From Streptococcus infantis (GTDB lineage Bacteria > Bacillota > Bacilli > Lactobacillales > Streptococcaceae): a DNA stretch of 64,000 nt. This document shows, in pieces, positions 25,709 to 34,426 of this stretch. Below the pieces are notes generated by a model. That model had not been told where the DNA came from, ran no database searches, and worked only from the letters and a program-made list of their open reading frames with translations. A program made the translations under genes and the position numbers. Numbering within the stretch: the first letter of the stretch is position 1; each line of letters opens with the position of its first letter. The stretch covers positions 248,001-312,000 of the forward strand of contig NZ_JAHDAP010000002.1 in the NCBI RefSeq assembly GCF_018499575.1. The letters are read 5' to 3'.

Positions 25709-25717
25709 TGATATAAT
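25709..25717 (+). promoter_or_regulatory. Extended -10 promoter of the DUF6287 gene
   Basis: TGATATAAT is a perfect extended -10, 30 bp upstream of the start codon. Confidence 0.65.
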
Positions 25718-25746
25718 TAAATACGAATAATATTAAGGAGTTATAA

Positions 25747-26331
25747 ATGAAAATAGGAAAAGGTATCAATTGGATTTTGATTCTGTTAAGTTGCGTAATT
25801 GCTATAGTACTGATAAGTTCTTTGTTCTTCTTTAATCATAAGAAGCAAGATGCAGAAGCAGTGAATACTACAACAGAACAGGTTTCTACTACTAGTACGA
25901 CAACGACTAGTACAACAAGTATAACGACAACCACTGCTTTAACAACTTCTCAAGATAGTGTGACGACTACAGAGGAAAAACTTTCGACACAAGAAGAGCA
26001 AGCGCACTCTAAATCACAAAAAATAGATGCGCAAGCCATTCTAAATGGTGATTTCTCTACTCTAGTTGGAACATGGAGAAATGGTTTGGGCCAAGAATTT
26101 ACATTCGATAAAAATGGATTAGTAAACAGTGGAAACATTGAAAAATCGAGTATAGGTAATGATGGAAGTATTAACTTTAGTGTTAGAACTGGTAATACAG
26201 GATTTGGTATGATTATTTATCCTGCTGGAACTACTATGAAGTGGGTTGATTCTGATCCAAGTAAAAATAGGCTGATTGCTGGTCAAGCTGCTCCAACGAG
26301 TTCGGAACAAGTTTTTTATAAAGTAGATTAA
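25747..26331 (+). CDS. Exported DUF6287-type protein with Thr-rich linker
   Basis: The 194-residue protein has an N-terminal membrane anchor (about residues 9-30), a long low-complexity linker of Thr and Ser (about 40-85) and a compact C-terminal domain with ILNGDFSTLVGTWRNGLGQ. That domain matches the DUF6287 domain common in streptococcal surface and lipoproteins as I recall it. No lipobox cysteine at a suitable position and no LPXTG was seen, so it should stay membrane-anchored with the domain outside. Function unknown. AAGGAG precedes the ATG. Confidence 0.8.
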   Translation: MKIGKGINWILILLSCVIAIVLISSLFFFNHKKQDAEAVNTTTEQVSTTSTTTTSTTSITTTTALTTSQDSVTTTEEKLSTQEEQAHSKSQKIDAQAILNGDFSTLVGTWRNGLGQEFTFDKNGLVNSGNIEKSSIGNDGSINFSVRTGNTGFGMIIYPAGTTMKWVDSDPSKNRLIAGQAAPTSSEQVFYKVD

Positions 26332-26338
26332 ATATTCC

Positions 26339-26370
26339 AACCATCTCATCAAATTTGAGATGGTTTTCTT
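26339..26370 (+). terminator. Terminator after the DUF6287 gene
   Basis: AACCATCTCA (26339-26348) pairs perfectly with TGAGATGGTT (26356-26365) around a 7-base loop, followed by TTCTTC. Confidence 0.8.
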
Positions 26371-26513
26371 CTTTATTTGTAAGTCATAATCATGTTATGA
26401 AGATGAAGCAGGTAGGGTTTAAAAATAACTTCCATAAGCGTTCCAGCCTGTTTAGTAAGATGTTGGAATTTATGAGGTCCTTGATGGATATTATTTTTCT
26501 TCATAGTATGTTA

Positions 26514-26522
26514 TGTTATAAT
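26514..26522 (+). promoter_or_regulatory. Extended -10 promoter of the acetyltransferase gene
   Basis: TGTTATAAT matches the extended -10 consensus about 108 bp upstream of the chosen ATG. The intervening leader has no obvious structure. Confidence 0.5.
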
Positions 26523-26629
26523 GTAGATACGATATGAAAAAATTAAGATATCTATTTAAATTTTGTAAATGTCACTTTGTGTGAACATGAGTGAATTTGA
26601 GTTTAGAGAATAATAGGAGATGGTTTACA

Positions 26630-27142
26630 ATGATAAGTTTAGAGTTGATGTCTGAAGAAAATAGCATAGATGTTTATTCTTTTGAAAAAGAAAATAGAGA
26701 GTATTTTGAGCTAAGTTTACCTCCTAGACCAGCTCACTATTTTGATTCAGAAAGTTTTAAAGAAATTACAAGGGAATTGTTAAGAGAACAAGAGAATCAT
26801 GATGTCTACATGCATCTTATTAGAGATGCACAAGGTGTTATGGTTGGAAGAATCAATTTAAGTGTTTTAGGGAAGGATAGAAAAACAGCAGAACTTGGAT
26901 ATAGGATTGGAGAAAATGTTACCAATTTAGGTTATGCAAGTGAAGCGGTTAAACTCGTTTTAGAAAAGGCCTTTACTACTTATGGTTTACATAAGATTAT
27001 CGCAGGGACGGCAACGGACAATCTGGCCTCTCAGAGAGTGCTTTTAAAAAATGGTTTTACCTTTAGTAAAATCATAGAAAATGACTTTCAAATGCATAAC
27101 GAGTGGATTCATACGGCAGTATTTGAGATAAGGAATCTATAG
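26630..27142 (+). CDS. GNAT-family N-acetyltransferase (RimJ/RimL type)
   Basis: The 170-residue protein has the Acetyltransf_3 layout: VGRINLSVLGKDRKTAELGYRIGE forms strands 3-4, then the acetyl-CoA loop NLGYASEAVKLVLEKAF and the C-terminal HKIIAGTATDNLASQRVLLKNGF. Relatives acetylate ribosomal protein N-termini, peptides or small amines; the substrate here is unknown. MISLELMSEEN was taken as the start because AGGAG lies upstream; a longer frame begins 13 codons earlier. It shares a module with the DUF6287 gene. Confidence 0.85.
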   Translation: MISLELMSEENSIDVYSFEKENREYFELSLPPRPAHYFDSESFKEITRELLREQENHDVYMHLIRDAQGVMVGRINLSVLGKDRKTAELGYRIGENVTNLGYASEAVKLVLEKAFTTYGLHKIIAGTATDNLASQRVLLKNGFTFSKIIENDFQMHNEWIHTAVFEIRNL

Positions 27143-27194
27143 CAGCATCATTACCAGTTTACTAATAGAAAAAATGGCCTTGTCAATCTTGACA

Positions 27195-27228
27195 GACATT
27201 CAAGAATTTTCTCTTGGATGTCTTTTTT
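27195..27228 (+). terminator. Terminator, second copy of the duplicated pair
   Basis: It is identical to the terminator at 25605-25638, including flanking bases (39 bp, 27192-27230). It bounds the DUF6287/GNAT module on the right and insulates the SOS operon. Confidence 0.85.
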
Positions 27229-27264
27229 GTCTAAAAATCAAGAGTTTGTTCAAAAGTTTCCCAC

Positions 27265-27293
27265 TAGACATTCGTCTGCTTTTTTTATATAAT
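27265..27293 (+). promoter_or_regulatory. hdiR-umuC promoter with operator-like palindrome
   Basis: TAGACA (27265-27270), a 17-bp spacer and TATAAT (27288-27293) form a near-consensus promoter. AGAC-ATTC-GTCT (27266-27277) is a palindrome over the -35, a natural site for repression by the HdiR protein encoded just downstream. Confidence 0.65.
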
Positions 27294-27366
27294 AAAACTA
27301 AACCAAAATGGTTGAATTCTAAAACGAAGTCAACCTAGGATGAAAGATAACACTAGGAGGTAAATC

Positions 27367-28053
27367 ATGTACCAACCAGAAAAACTCAAGGCTAGGAGAA
27401 AAGAGTTAAAGCTAACACAGAAAGAGATTGCAGAGAAGCTTGGCACTAGTTTTCAGGCTTATTCGGCCTGGGAACGTGGAGTCAAGGAGCCTTCTAAAGA
27501 AAAGGTTAGCCAGCTAGAAGATCTTTTAAAAGTACCAAAAGGCTATTTCACCCAAATCGAAATTGTCCGTCTTTATAATAGCCTCTCTAAACAAGGAAAA
27601 GAGAAGGTAGTGGTCTATGCTCGCGATCTGGCTCAAGAAGAACAAGCCAAGAAGGTGACGCTTATTTCAGAAAAACTCTACGAGTATCATGTCTATGAAC
27701 GCATGTCAGCGGGGATTGGGGCTTCGGTTTATGATGATCGAAACTTTGATACGGTTTATTTCAATGAAGAACTGGCTCATGATTTTGCTTCCTGGGTGTC
27801 TGGGGATTCTATGGAGCCCAAATATCAAAATGGTTCCGTGGCTCTGATTCGAGAGACCGGATTTGATTATGATGGTGCTGTCTATGCAGTGGTTTGCAAT
27901 AACCAGACCTATATCAAACGAGTCTATCGAGAAGAGGATGGTTTGCGTTTGGTCTCCATCAATCCTAAATACAAGGATATTCACATTTCTTACGAAGAAG
28001 ATCCGCGGATTGTGGGAATTATCGTAGGTAATTTTGTACCGATGGAGGGATAG
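27367..28053 (+). CDS. hdiR: HdiR-type self-cleaving repressor
   Basis: The 228-residue protein joins an XRE helix-turn-helix (about residues 7-58, LTQKEIAEKLGTSFQAYSAWERG) to a LexA-like S24 peptidase domain. The Ala115-Gly116 bond in MSAGIGAS is the expected autocleavage site. S148 (SGDSMEP) and K184 (YIKRVY) are the catalytic dyad. HdiR proteins take the place of LexA in streptococci and lactococci: activated RecA triggers self-cleavage and derepression. It heads a tight four-gene operon with umuC. AGGAGG precedes the ATG. Confidence 0.9.
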   Translation: MYQPEKLKARRKELKLTQKEIAEKLGTSFQAYSAWERGVKEPSKEKVSQLEDLLKVPKGYFTQIEIVRLYNSLSKQGKEKVVVYARDLAQEEQAKKVTLISEKLYEYHVYERMSAGIGASVYDDRNFDTVYFNEELAHDFASWVSGDSMEPKYQNGSVALIRETGFDYDGAVYAVVCNNQTYIKRVYREEDGLRLVSINPKYKDIHISYEEDPRIVGIIVGNFVPMEG

Positions 28054-28056
28054 TCT

Positions 28057-29472
28057 ATGGGCTACTTTGATTATTCCAGAGAGCCCAAAAGTGATATTGC
28101 CTTTGTCGATATGAAGTCCTTTTATGCCAGTGTTGAGTGTGTGGAAAGAGGACTCCATCCCCTTAAAACCTCCCTTTGTGTTATGAGTCGGGCGGATAAT
28201 TCTGTTGGGCTTATTCTTGCCTCCTCGCCTATGTTTAAAAAGGTTTTTGGGAAAGCAAATGTAGGCCGTGCCTATGACCTGCCCTTTGATATCATGACGC
28301 GTAAATTTTCCTACTATAATGCCAAGAAACAAGGCTTACGGACAGATCCGGACTATGTGAAATTTATCGAAGATTGGGCTCGGGTGACCGTCATTGTCCC
28401 TCCTCGGATGGATAAGTATATCGCAGTCAACATGGAAATTCAGCGCATTTTCCAGAATTACGGCAGTCCAGATGATATTTATCCTTATTCAATTGATGAA
28501 GGCTTTATTGATCTAACCAGTTCGATTAATTATTTTGTCCCAGACCAGCAGATTTCTCGCAAAGATAAGCTAGATATGCTTTCGGCTCGTATCCAGAGAG
28601 ATATCTGGCGGCAGACCGGGATTTACTCGACAGTCGGTATGTCCAATGCCAATCCCCTGCTTGCTAAGTTAGCCTTGGATAATGAAGCCAAGCACACACC
28701 GACCATGCGAGCCAATTGGTCTTATCAGGATGTGGAAGATAAGGTCTGGAACATTTCTAAGATGACTGACTTTTGGGGGATAGGGCACCGGATGGAGAAG
28801 CGCTTGAATAGTTTGGGAATCTATTCAATTAAGGAATTAGCCAATAGCAATCCTGATGACCTGAAGAAGGAACTCGGCCAAGCTGGACTTCGCTTGTGGT
28901 TTCATGCCAATGGAATTGATGAGAGTAATGTTCACAAGCCTTATAAGCCAAAATCTCACGGCTTGGGCAATTCGCAAATTTTACCGAGAGACTACGTTAA
29001 GAAGCGAGATATCGAAATTATTCTTCGAGAGATGGCTGAGCAGGTGGCTATCAGACTTCGACGGGCCAGGAAGAAGACGACAGTGGTGTCTATCCATCTT
29101 GGATTTTCAAAGCAGGAACAAAAACGCTCCATCCATACCCAGATGAAGGTTGAGCCGACCAATAATACCAGTCTTTTGGTCAGCTATGTGTTGAAACTAT
29201 TTCATAGCAAATACACTTCAGGAGCTGTCAGGAGTGTTGCCGTTAGTTATTCAGGATTTGTAGACGAATCCTTTGGCTTGATTTCCCTTTTTGATGATGT
29301 AGATAAGCTAGAAAAAGAAGAAAGGCTCCAGACTACCATTGATTCCATTCGAGAGCAATTCGGCTTTACTTCTCTCTTGAAGGCGACTGCTTTAGAGGAT
29401 GCATCGAGAAGTATTGCCAGAAGCAAGCTCATCGGAGGGCACTCTGCTGGAGGATTAGATGGACTAAAATGA
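28057..29472 (+). CDS. umuC: Y-family DNA polymerase (UmuC/ImpB type)
   Basis: The 471-residue error-prone polymerase copies past DNA lesions. Motif I FVDMKSFYASVE and the catalytic block YSIDEGFIDLT are intact. They are followed by the helix-hairpin-helix thumb (FWGIGHRMEKRLNSLGI) and a little-finger domain. It starts 3 bp after hdiR and overlaps the next gene by 4 bp (ATGA). No umuD gene is present, but HdiR has the matching peptidase fold. This gene arrangement is known as an SOS mutagenesis operon in S. uberis. Confidence 0.93.
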   Translation: MGYFDYSREPKSDIAFVDMKSFYASVECVERGLHPLKTSLCVMSRADNSVGLILASSPMFKKVFGKANVGRAYDLPFDIMTRKFSYYNAKKQGLRTDPDYVKFIEDWARVTVIVPPRMDKYIAVNMEIQRIFQNYGSPDDIYPYSIDEGFIDLTSSINYFVPDQQISRKDKLDMLSARIQRDIWRQTGIYSTVGMSNANPLLAKLALDNEAKHTPTMRANWSYQDVEDKVWNISKMTDFWGIGHRMEKRLNSLGIYSIKELANSNPDDLKKELGQAGLRLWFHANGIDESNVHKPYKPKSHGLGNSQILPRDYVKKRDIEIILREMAEQVAIRLRRARKKTTVVSIHLGFSKQEQKRSIHTQMKVEPTNNTSLLVSYVLKLFHSKYTSGAVRSVAVSYSGFVDESFGLISLFDDVDKLEKEERLQTTIDSIREQFGFTSLLKATALEDASRSIARSKLIGGHSAGGLDGLK

Positions 29473-29831
29473 TTGATCGCTCTTATTTGCCCTTCCAATC
29501 CGCGAGGGACTATCAAGATCCAGGCATGCAGAAGTGGATGGGCTTTTTCCTATCGGAGCATACCAGCTCACTCAGTGAAGAAAAAAATCGTGTTGATTTG
29601 TCGACCGATTTGAATCCAGTCGAAAAGTTGTTGTTACTTTCCCAGTTCTATGTTGGGGGACTAAAAGGCTCTTTTGTGGTCAAGGAGAAAAATCATAAAA
29701 GCACCATATTGGGTGAAGTAAGAGAATTATCTCCCGAGGAAATCTCTCTTAGAACTGATGAAGGCTATCGATTAATAAGGGTAGATGATATTCTCACAAT
29801 CCAACTTTGTCAGGAGGAAGTCTATGACTAG
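29469..29831 (+). CDS. YolD-like protein of the SOS operon
   Basis: The 120-residue protein begins with a YolD-type block, ARDYQDPGMQKWMGFFLSEHTSSL, and ends in a short beta domain (EGYRLIRVDDILTIQL). YolD-like proteins are encoded next to Y-family polymerases in Firmicutes and are thought to modulate them; the mechanism is not settled. It overlaps both umuC (ATGA) and the following gene, so translation is coupled throughout. Confidence 0.8.
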   Translation: MIDRSYLPFQSARDYQDPGMQKWMGFFLSEHTSSLSEEKNRVDLSTDLNPVEKLLLLSQFYVGGLKGSFVVKEKNHKSTILGEVRELSPEEISLRTDEGYRLIRVDDILTIQLCQEEVYD

Positions 29832-30117
29832 AAAAGAGCTCTATGAAAACAAATTGCAGATGGATTATTTTTCGGACGACTATATTCGTTTTGAGGAAGA
29901 TTTTCAAAAATACTCTGCCATGAATGTACCCCTGACTTTTCTGATTGACGACATTCTGCGAACCATGGCTATCAATCAAAAGGACTACTTTGTCTTGAAT
30001 AAGGAAAATGCCAAGGATGGCAGGGAACATCGATTTTATTTTAGGGTGAGGATGGAAAAAGATTGTCCACGGACTCGAACCTATGCCTATCTGGGACTCA
30101 GGCAAAATCCTCAGTAA
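29824..30117 (+). CDS. Small protein of the SOS operon (DUF5960-like)
   Basis: The 97-residue protein is soluble and rich in Asp, Tyr and Phe. The segment FSDDYIRFEEDFQKYSAMNVPLTFLIDDIL resembles the DUF5960 family I know from streptococcal UmuC neighbourhoods. The start MTRKELYENK follows GAGGAAG and overlaps the YolD-like stop codon by 8 bp. A longer frame starts 13 codons upstream without a ribosome site. The gene corresponds in position to ORF4 of the S. uberis umuC operon. Function unknown. Confidence 0.75.
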   Translation: MTRKELYENKLQMDYFSDDYIRFEEDFQKYSAMNVPLTFLIDDILRTMAINQKDYFVLNKENAKDGREHRFYFRVRMEKDCPRTRTYAYLGLRQNPQ

Positions 30118-30164
30118 AGATTCTAGTTGTAGATATATTTTATTGCAACAATAATGCTGTGTCC

Positions 30165-30198
30165 AACCATTCAAGAGCTATTTCTTGAATGGTTTTTT
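30165..30198 (+). terminator. Terminator of the SOS operon
   Basis: AACCATTCAAGA (30165-30176) pairs perfectly with TCTTGAATGGTT (30183-30194), followed by TTTT. Confidence 0.9.
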
Positions 30199-30216
30199 GT
30201 TTGTGGTTTAAAAGCG

Positions 30217-30232
30217 ATTGAACTATACCAAT
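30217..30232. promoter_or_regulatory. NagR/YvoA-type dre box 1 upstream of glmS
   Basis: ATTGAACTATACCAAT, or ATTGGTATAGTTCAAT on the other strand, resembles the dre boxes bound by the GntR-family regulator NagR/YvoA. It sits just upstream of the glmS -35. Confidence 0.65.
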
Positions 30233-30240
30233 TTTTATTC

Positions 30241-30269
30241 TTGACAAGTAAAAGAAACAATTATATACT
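30241..30269 (+). promoter_or_regulatory. glmS promoter
   Basis: TTGACA (30241-30246) and TATACT (30264-30269) are separated by 17 bp, about 85 bp upstream of the glmS ATG. Confidence 0.8.
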
Positions 30270-30295
30270 GTTTTCACTGATTCTAAAAACAGAAA

Positions 30296-30312
30296 ATCAG
30301 ACTATACCAATT
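30296..30312. promoter_or_regulatory. NagR/YvoA-type dre box 2 in the glmS leader
   Basis: The 13-bp word ACTATACCAATTT occurs in both boxes, 80 bp apart. This one lies downstream of the -10, where a bound repressor would block transcription. Confidence 0.6.
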
Positions 30313-30353
30313 TCGATAAGGGGAAAGCACAGCTTGTCTGTGTCGTATATACT

Positions 30354-32162
30354 ATGTGTGGAATTGTTGGTGTTGTTGGAAACACAAATGCAACTGATAT
30401 TTTGATTCAAGGGCTTGAAAAGCTCGAATACCGTGGTTATGATTCTGCGGGGATTTTTGTCCTAGGTGGCGCTGAAAACCATCTAGTCAAGGCTGTTGGT
30501 CGTATTGCAGAATTGTCTGCTAAAACTGCAGGTGTTGAGGGAACAACTGGTATCGGACATACTCGTTGGGCTACTCACGGAAAACCAACGGAAGACAACG
30601 CTCACCCACACCGATCTGAGACTGGACGTTTTGTCTTGGTCCACAACGGGGTGATTGAAAACTACCTTGAAATCAAGGAAGAATACCTTGCGGGACACCA
30701 CTTCAAGGGACAAACAGATACGGAAATCGCCGTACATTTGATTGGGAAATTTGCCGAAGAAGACGGCTTATCAGTTCTCGAAGCCTTCAAAAAAGCCCTT
30801 CACATCATTCGTGGTTCTTATGCCTTTGCCTTGATCGACTCTGAAAATCCAGATGTCATCTATGTAGCCAAGAATAAATCACCACTTTTGATTGGTCTTG
30901 GAGATGGCTACAACATGGTCTGCTCTGATGCTATGGCTATGATTCGTGAAACCAACCAATACATGGAAATTCATGACCAAGAGTTGGTTATCGTCAAGGC
31001 TGATAGCGTCGAAGTGCAAGACTATGATGGCAATCGTCGTGAGCGTGCTAGCTACACTGCTGAACTTGACTTGTCAGATATCGGAAAGGGAACTTACCCT
31101 TACTACATGCTCAAGGAAATCGATGAGCAACCAACGGTGATGCGTAAACTGATCCAAGCCTACACAGATGAGGCTGGTCAAGTAGTGGTAGACCCAGACA
31201 TCATCAAGGCTGTTCAAGAGGCTGACCGCATTTACATCCTTGCAGCTGGAACATCTTACCACGCAGGATTTGCTTCTAAGAAGATGTTGGAAGAATTGAC
31301 AGATACACCAGTTGAACTTGGAATCTCCTCTGAGTGGGGCTATGGGATGCCACTTCTCAGCCAGAAGCCGCTTTTCATCTTTATCAGTCAGTCTGGTGAA
31401 ACAGCTGATAGCCGTCAGGTTTTGGTTAAGGCTAATGAAATGGGTATCCCAAGCTTGACAGTGACAAACGTACCAGGATCAACTCTTTCTCGTGAAGCTA
31501 ACCATACTATGTTGCTTCATGCAGGTCCTGAAATTGCTGTAGCATCAACCAAGGCCTATACGGCACAAATCGCAGTTCTTGCCTTCCTGGCAAAAGCAGT
31601 CGGTGAAGCAAATGGCAACGAAAAAGCGCAAGCCTTTGACCTTGTTCATGAGTTGTCTATCGTGGCTCAGTCTATCGAATCAACCCTTTCAGAAAAAGAA
31701 TTGATTGATAGCAAGGTTCGTGAGCTTCTTGAAACAACACGCAATGCCTTTTACATCGGACGTGGTCAAGATTACTATGTAGCCATGGAAGCCAGTCTCA
31801 AACTCAAAGAGATTTCTTACATTCAATGTGAAGGCTTTGCGGCAGGGGAACTCAAACACGGAACTATTGCCTTGATTGAGGATGGAACCCCTGTTTTGGC
31901 CCTCTTGTCAGACCCAGTTCTTGCTAACCACACTCGTGGGAATATCCAAGAAGTTGCTGCCCGTGGCGCTAAGGTACTCACCATCGCAGAAGAGAATGTT
32001 GCCAAAGATACAGATGACATCGTCCTTACGACCGTACACCCTTACCTCTCACCAATCTCAATGGTCGTGCCAACTCAATTGGTCGCTTACTTTGCAACCC
32101 TCCACCGTGGACTTGATGTGGATAAACCACGTAATCTTGCCAAGTCTGTAACAGTAGAATAA
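30354..32162 (+). CDS. glmS: Glutamine--fructose-6-phosphate aminotransferase
   Basis: GlmS makes glucosamine-6-phosphate, the first step to UDP-GlcNAc. The 602-residue protein has Cys2 as the glutaminase nucleophile (MCGIVGVVG), the Ntn domain ([18 protein letters not shown]), two SIS domains ([18 protein letters not shown]) and the C-terminal [13 protein letters not shown]. No glmS ribozyme fold is apparent in the leader; two NagR-type boxes suggest protein-based control by amino-sugar phosphates instead. The product feeds peptidoglycan and the downstream capsule's UDP-ManNAc branch. No strong ribosome site is visible directly before the ATG. Confidence 0.98.
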   Translation: MCGIVGVVGNTNATDILIQGLEKLEYRGYDSAGIFVLGGAENHLVKAVGRIAELSAKTAGVEGTTGIGHTRWATHGKPTEDNAHPHRSETGRFVLVHNGVIENYLEIKEEYLAGHHFKGQTDTEIAVHLIGKFAEEDGLSVLEAFKKALHIIRGSYAFALIDSENPDVIYVAKNKSPLLIGLGDGYNMVCSDAMAMIRETNQYMEIHDQELVIVKADSVEVQDYDGNRRERASYTAELDLSDIGKGTYPYYMLKEIDEQPTVMRKLIQAYTDEAGQVVVDPDIIKAVQEADRIYILAAGTSYHAGFASKKMLEELTDTPVELGISSEWGYGMPLLSQKPLFIFISQSGETADSRQVLVKANEMGIPSLTVTNVPGSTLSREANHTMLLHAGPEIAVASTKAYTAQIAVLAFLAKAVGEANGNEKAQAFDLVHELSIVAQSIESTLSEKELIDSKVRELLETTRNAFYIGRGQDYYVAMEASLKLKEISYIQCEGFAAGELKHGTIALIEDGTPVLALLSDPVLANHTRGNIQEVAARGAKVLTIAEENVAKDTDDIVLTTVHPYLSPISMVVPTQLVAYFATLHRGLDVDKPRNLAKSVTVE

Positions 32163-32192
32163 GGAAGTCCTGCTCCTAAACTCCAACTTTTC

Positions 32193-32221
32193 TTGTCAAC
32201 CTAGCAAAATCTTGTTATACT
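32193..32221 (+). promoter_or_regulatory. Promoter of the small exported protein gene
   Basis: TTGTCA (32193-32198) and TATACT (32216-32221, preceded by TGT) have a 17-bp spacer. Confidence 0.7.
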
Positions 32222-32266
32222 ATAGAAAAGTAGTAAATAGTGAAGTATAAGGAAATTGGAGCGGAA

Positions 32267-32794
32267 ATGAAAAAGGGGAAAATTTCATCTATCATAGGAC
32301 TCCTGTTTGCCAGTTCATTTTTGATTCGAACTGTCGTGATTCATCAAATGAGAGCTTCAAAGAAACAAGAGAGTGAAAAGATTGCTGCAGTTCAGGAATT
32401 TATCAAATCCCAAGAACAGGCAGAGTCAGACAAACAAAAGGATACTTTTAAAAGTATTCTTGGGAATGGATCAGGAACTTCTGAACCAGGACCTAGCTAC
32501 GACAAAACCATATTTGTGAATCAACAATACGATATTGGTGTTCGAGATGGAGCCTATTATCTACTGACACTCAGTAGCAACAAAGAACTCTTGCTAGAAG
32601 GGGTCGATGACGCCTATGCCTTGGCTGTTAAGAATGAAGATAAAAACAAACAAGAAGTTGCTATGGTTGTTCATAAAGACGGAGCTTGGCATATTATAAA
32701 TGGTGAAGGGGAAGTTACAACAACCCTTGACCGACAATATATAACAGCTCATACCAAGCTTGTGATTAAGAATAAGACTGTTGATTTTGAATAA
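32267..32794 (+). CDS. Membrane-anchored hypothetical protein (175 aa)
   Basis: I do not recognise this protein. It has one N-terminal hydrophobic segment (about residues 6-24), a charged helical stretch (KKQESEKIAAVQEFIKSQEQAESDKQ) and a C-terminal beta domain with NQQYDIGVRDGAYYLLTLSSNKELL. It is probably exported and kept in the membrane by its N-terminus. The ATG with GGAGCGG upstream was chosen over an earlier GTG. It has its own promoter and terminator and no evident link to glmS. Confidence 0.7.
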   Translation: MKKGKISSIIGLLFASSFLIRTVVIHQMRASKKQESEKIAAVQEFIKSQEQAESDKQKDTFKSILGNGSGTSEPGPSYDKTIFVNQQYDIGVRDGAYYLLTLSSNKELLLEGVDDAYALAVKNEDKNKQEVAMVVHKDGAWHIINGEGEVTTTLDRQYITAHTKLVIKNKTVDFE

Positions 32795-32835
32795 TGTGAT
32801 TGGCTCATGGTTCTTGAGAAAAACAGAGATTCATA

Positions 32836-32867
32836 AAAACCTCCTAGATGTTTTCTAGGAGGTTTTT
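32836..32867. terminator. Bidirectional terminator between convergent genes
   Basis: AAAACCTCCTAGA (32836-32848) pairs with TCTAGGAGGTTTT around a short loop, with A's and T's on the two flanks. It serves the exported-protein gene and the Mga-family gene. Confidence 0.9.
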
Positions 32868-32871
32868 AAAA

Positions 32872-34347
32872 TTATAAATCTTGCATGGAAATCTTATTGA
32901 GTTCGTTGACAACTTGCAGGATAGATAGTCGGCTAATGTTCATGATTCGCTTATTATCGATTTCTTTAATATCAAAATTAGTGATAATAGCGTCATAGTC
33001 ACTTTGCCTAATTTCTTCGATATTTAGGGTTTCTTTATCCCAAGTTTCATACTGGATGTTATTTGAAGTATGGAATTCGTAGAGAGATATCAAAAATTCT
33101 GGATGAGCAAAGTCATACTCACTGAGAACTAAGACTTTGACTTTCTTTTTATGTTCAAATAATTGATCTGTAAGCCCCTCTGCGTGAGTAAATAGGGTGT
33201 AAATCAGGTGAGAAAGAGCAGGTATCTTCTCCTTTTGTCCCATAATATTCTTATAGCGCATCATTTCAAAGACTGTTGCTTCATAAAAATTAGGGAAGAA
33301 TTTTTTAATCTTTCCAAGTGTATAGTCTTTATTTTGTGAAATGATCGATTCGGAGTTGATTTCTCTTCGCTCGAGTAAGGCAGTATTGTGCAAGTTCCAA
33401 ATTAAAGTATCCGTATTTGAAAATTGGACGCCAAATTTTCGAGTTAAGTTGTCCAGAATGTCTCGTGCAGCATGATAGGACAAATTAACTTTTTCGTCAG
33501 ATTGACGAGCAGCTAGAAAGTCTTCGACTGTGAAGAAGAGGCTAGGTTCAGCAAATGGACTGAAGATTTGATAGAGATTTTCCGGATTGATATCAATGTT
33601 AAGTCCTTGGGCCAATTCTTGTAACTGATGCTGAAAATCGGGTAGTTGGTCGAAAATAGGATTTAACCAGGAAATATTTTGTTTCGATAACTGAACGAAA
33701 TATCCTCTCTTCATTCGGTGCAAATCGACTGTAGCCTGCGTTCTGATTTGGTAAAGATTTTGATATTTTGCAGGGAATTTCGCCAAATTGATGAAGAAAG
33801 AGACAAAATCATTTATATTTTCTTCCTTAACCTCCTCAAAGGGCCAGTCCAGAAAATTATAAGCTTCGTGGAAAAATTGGGAGAAGAAAAATCGAATATC
33901 TTTTTCATCTCCAATAATAGAGATTGGGGTTACCTTGAGCTTAAAGCGGTAAGTTCCATCAAGTGTCTTATTGATATCCGCAATTTTCTTTCTCAAAGAA
34001 GGAAGGGAAATATCCAGAAATTCGGCAAGATGCTCATAGGTAAAGGGGCTGTCCAACAGGAAAAATGCTTTTAAAATTTGAAAATACTCAGACGTCTGTA
34101 AAAAATATTGGTAAATTCGCTCGATGCCATTATTTTTCGTATTCACCATCATAATCCCCGCAGTTGAGTGTCGAATATCAAAATCAGGAAAGATTTCACG
34201 TAATTCTTTGATATCACTTTTAATGATGCGAGCATTGTGTCCAATGGTTTTAGATAAATCATCTAGGTAAATCCAGTCAGGATTTTCAAACAAATATTCT
34301 AAAATCTTTAATTGTCTCTGCTCTTTTTGGCTGAGTAATTCTCTCAT
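32872..34347 (-). CDS. Mga-family transcriptional regulator
   Basis: The 491-residue protein has an N-terminal pair of DNA-binding modules (HTH_Mga and Mga domain, about residues 5-165, with LDDLSKTIGHNARIIKSDIKELR and SLPSLRKKIADINKTLDG). Two PRD-like segments and an EIIB-like C-terminal domain (KVLVLSEYDFAHPEF) follow. Mga-type regulators control virulence and sugar genes and may be phosphorylated by the PTS. It has the same plan and roughly the same length as pneumococcal MgrA but clearly differs in sequence from it as I recall. Its targets are unknown; the flanking genes are not obvious candidates. Confidence 0.87.
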   Translation of the reverse strand: MRELLSQKEQRQLKILEYLFENPDWIYLDDLSKTIGHNARIIKSDIKELREIFPDFDIRHSTAGIMMVNTKNNGIERIYQYFLQTSEYFQILKAFFLLDSPFTYEHLAEFLDISLPSLRKKIADINKTLDGTYRFKLKVTPISIIGDEKDIRFFFSQFFHEAYNFLDWPFEEVKEENINDFVSFFINLAKFPAKYQNLYQIRTQATVDLHRMKRGYFVQLSKQNISWLNPIFDQLPDFQHQLQELAQGLNIDINPENLYQIFSPFAEPSLFFTVEDFLAARQSDEKVNLSYHAARDILDNLTRKFGVQFSNTDTLIWNLHNTALLERREINSESIISQNKDYTLGKIKKFFPNFYEATVFEMMRYKNIMGQKEKIPALSHLIYTLFTHAEGLTDQLFEHKKKVKVLVLSEYDFAHPEFLISLYEFHTSNNIQYETWDKETLNIEEIRQSDYDAIITNFDIKEIDNKRIMNISRLSILQVVNELNKISMQDL

Positions 34348-34426
34348 TTTTAATAAACTCCCGAAGTAATGTTAGAATAATTTAGAAAAGAAGATAGTCG
34401 GAAATCGTCAGAATCATAAAATAAAG

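Larger units (their letters stand above)
25479..25746. other. Gene-free junction with hairpins and partial rpsI end (copy E)
   Basis: The segment holds two short perfect hairpins, GCGACT-TT-AGTCGC (25516-25529) and CAACCTGAC-AAGTCAGTTG-like pairing (25545-25564). A 22-bp exact match to 12190-12211 follows at 25567-25588, covering the rpsI stop codon and its downstream flank as seen at the element's left end. A terminator and the next promoter complete the gap. No gene seen. Confidence 0.65.

Noticed and set aside
27706-28332. Long minus-strand open frame across hdiR and umuC
   Set aside because: It is antisense to two well-supported genes with clear motifs and has no ribosome site.
30270-30353. 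glmS ribozyme in the glmS leader
   Set aside because: The leader is too short and lacks the expected fold; streptococci are not known to use it, and NagR-type boxes are present instead.
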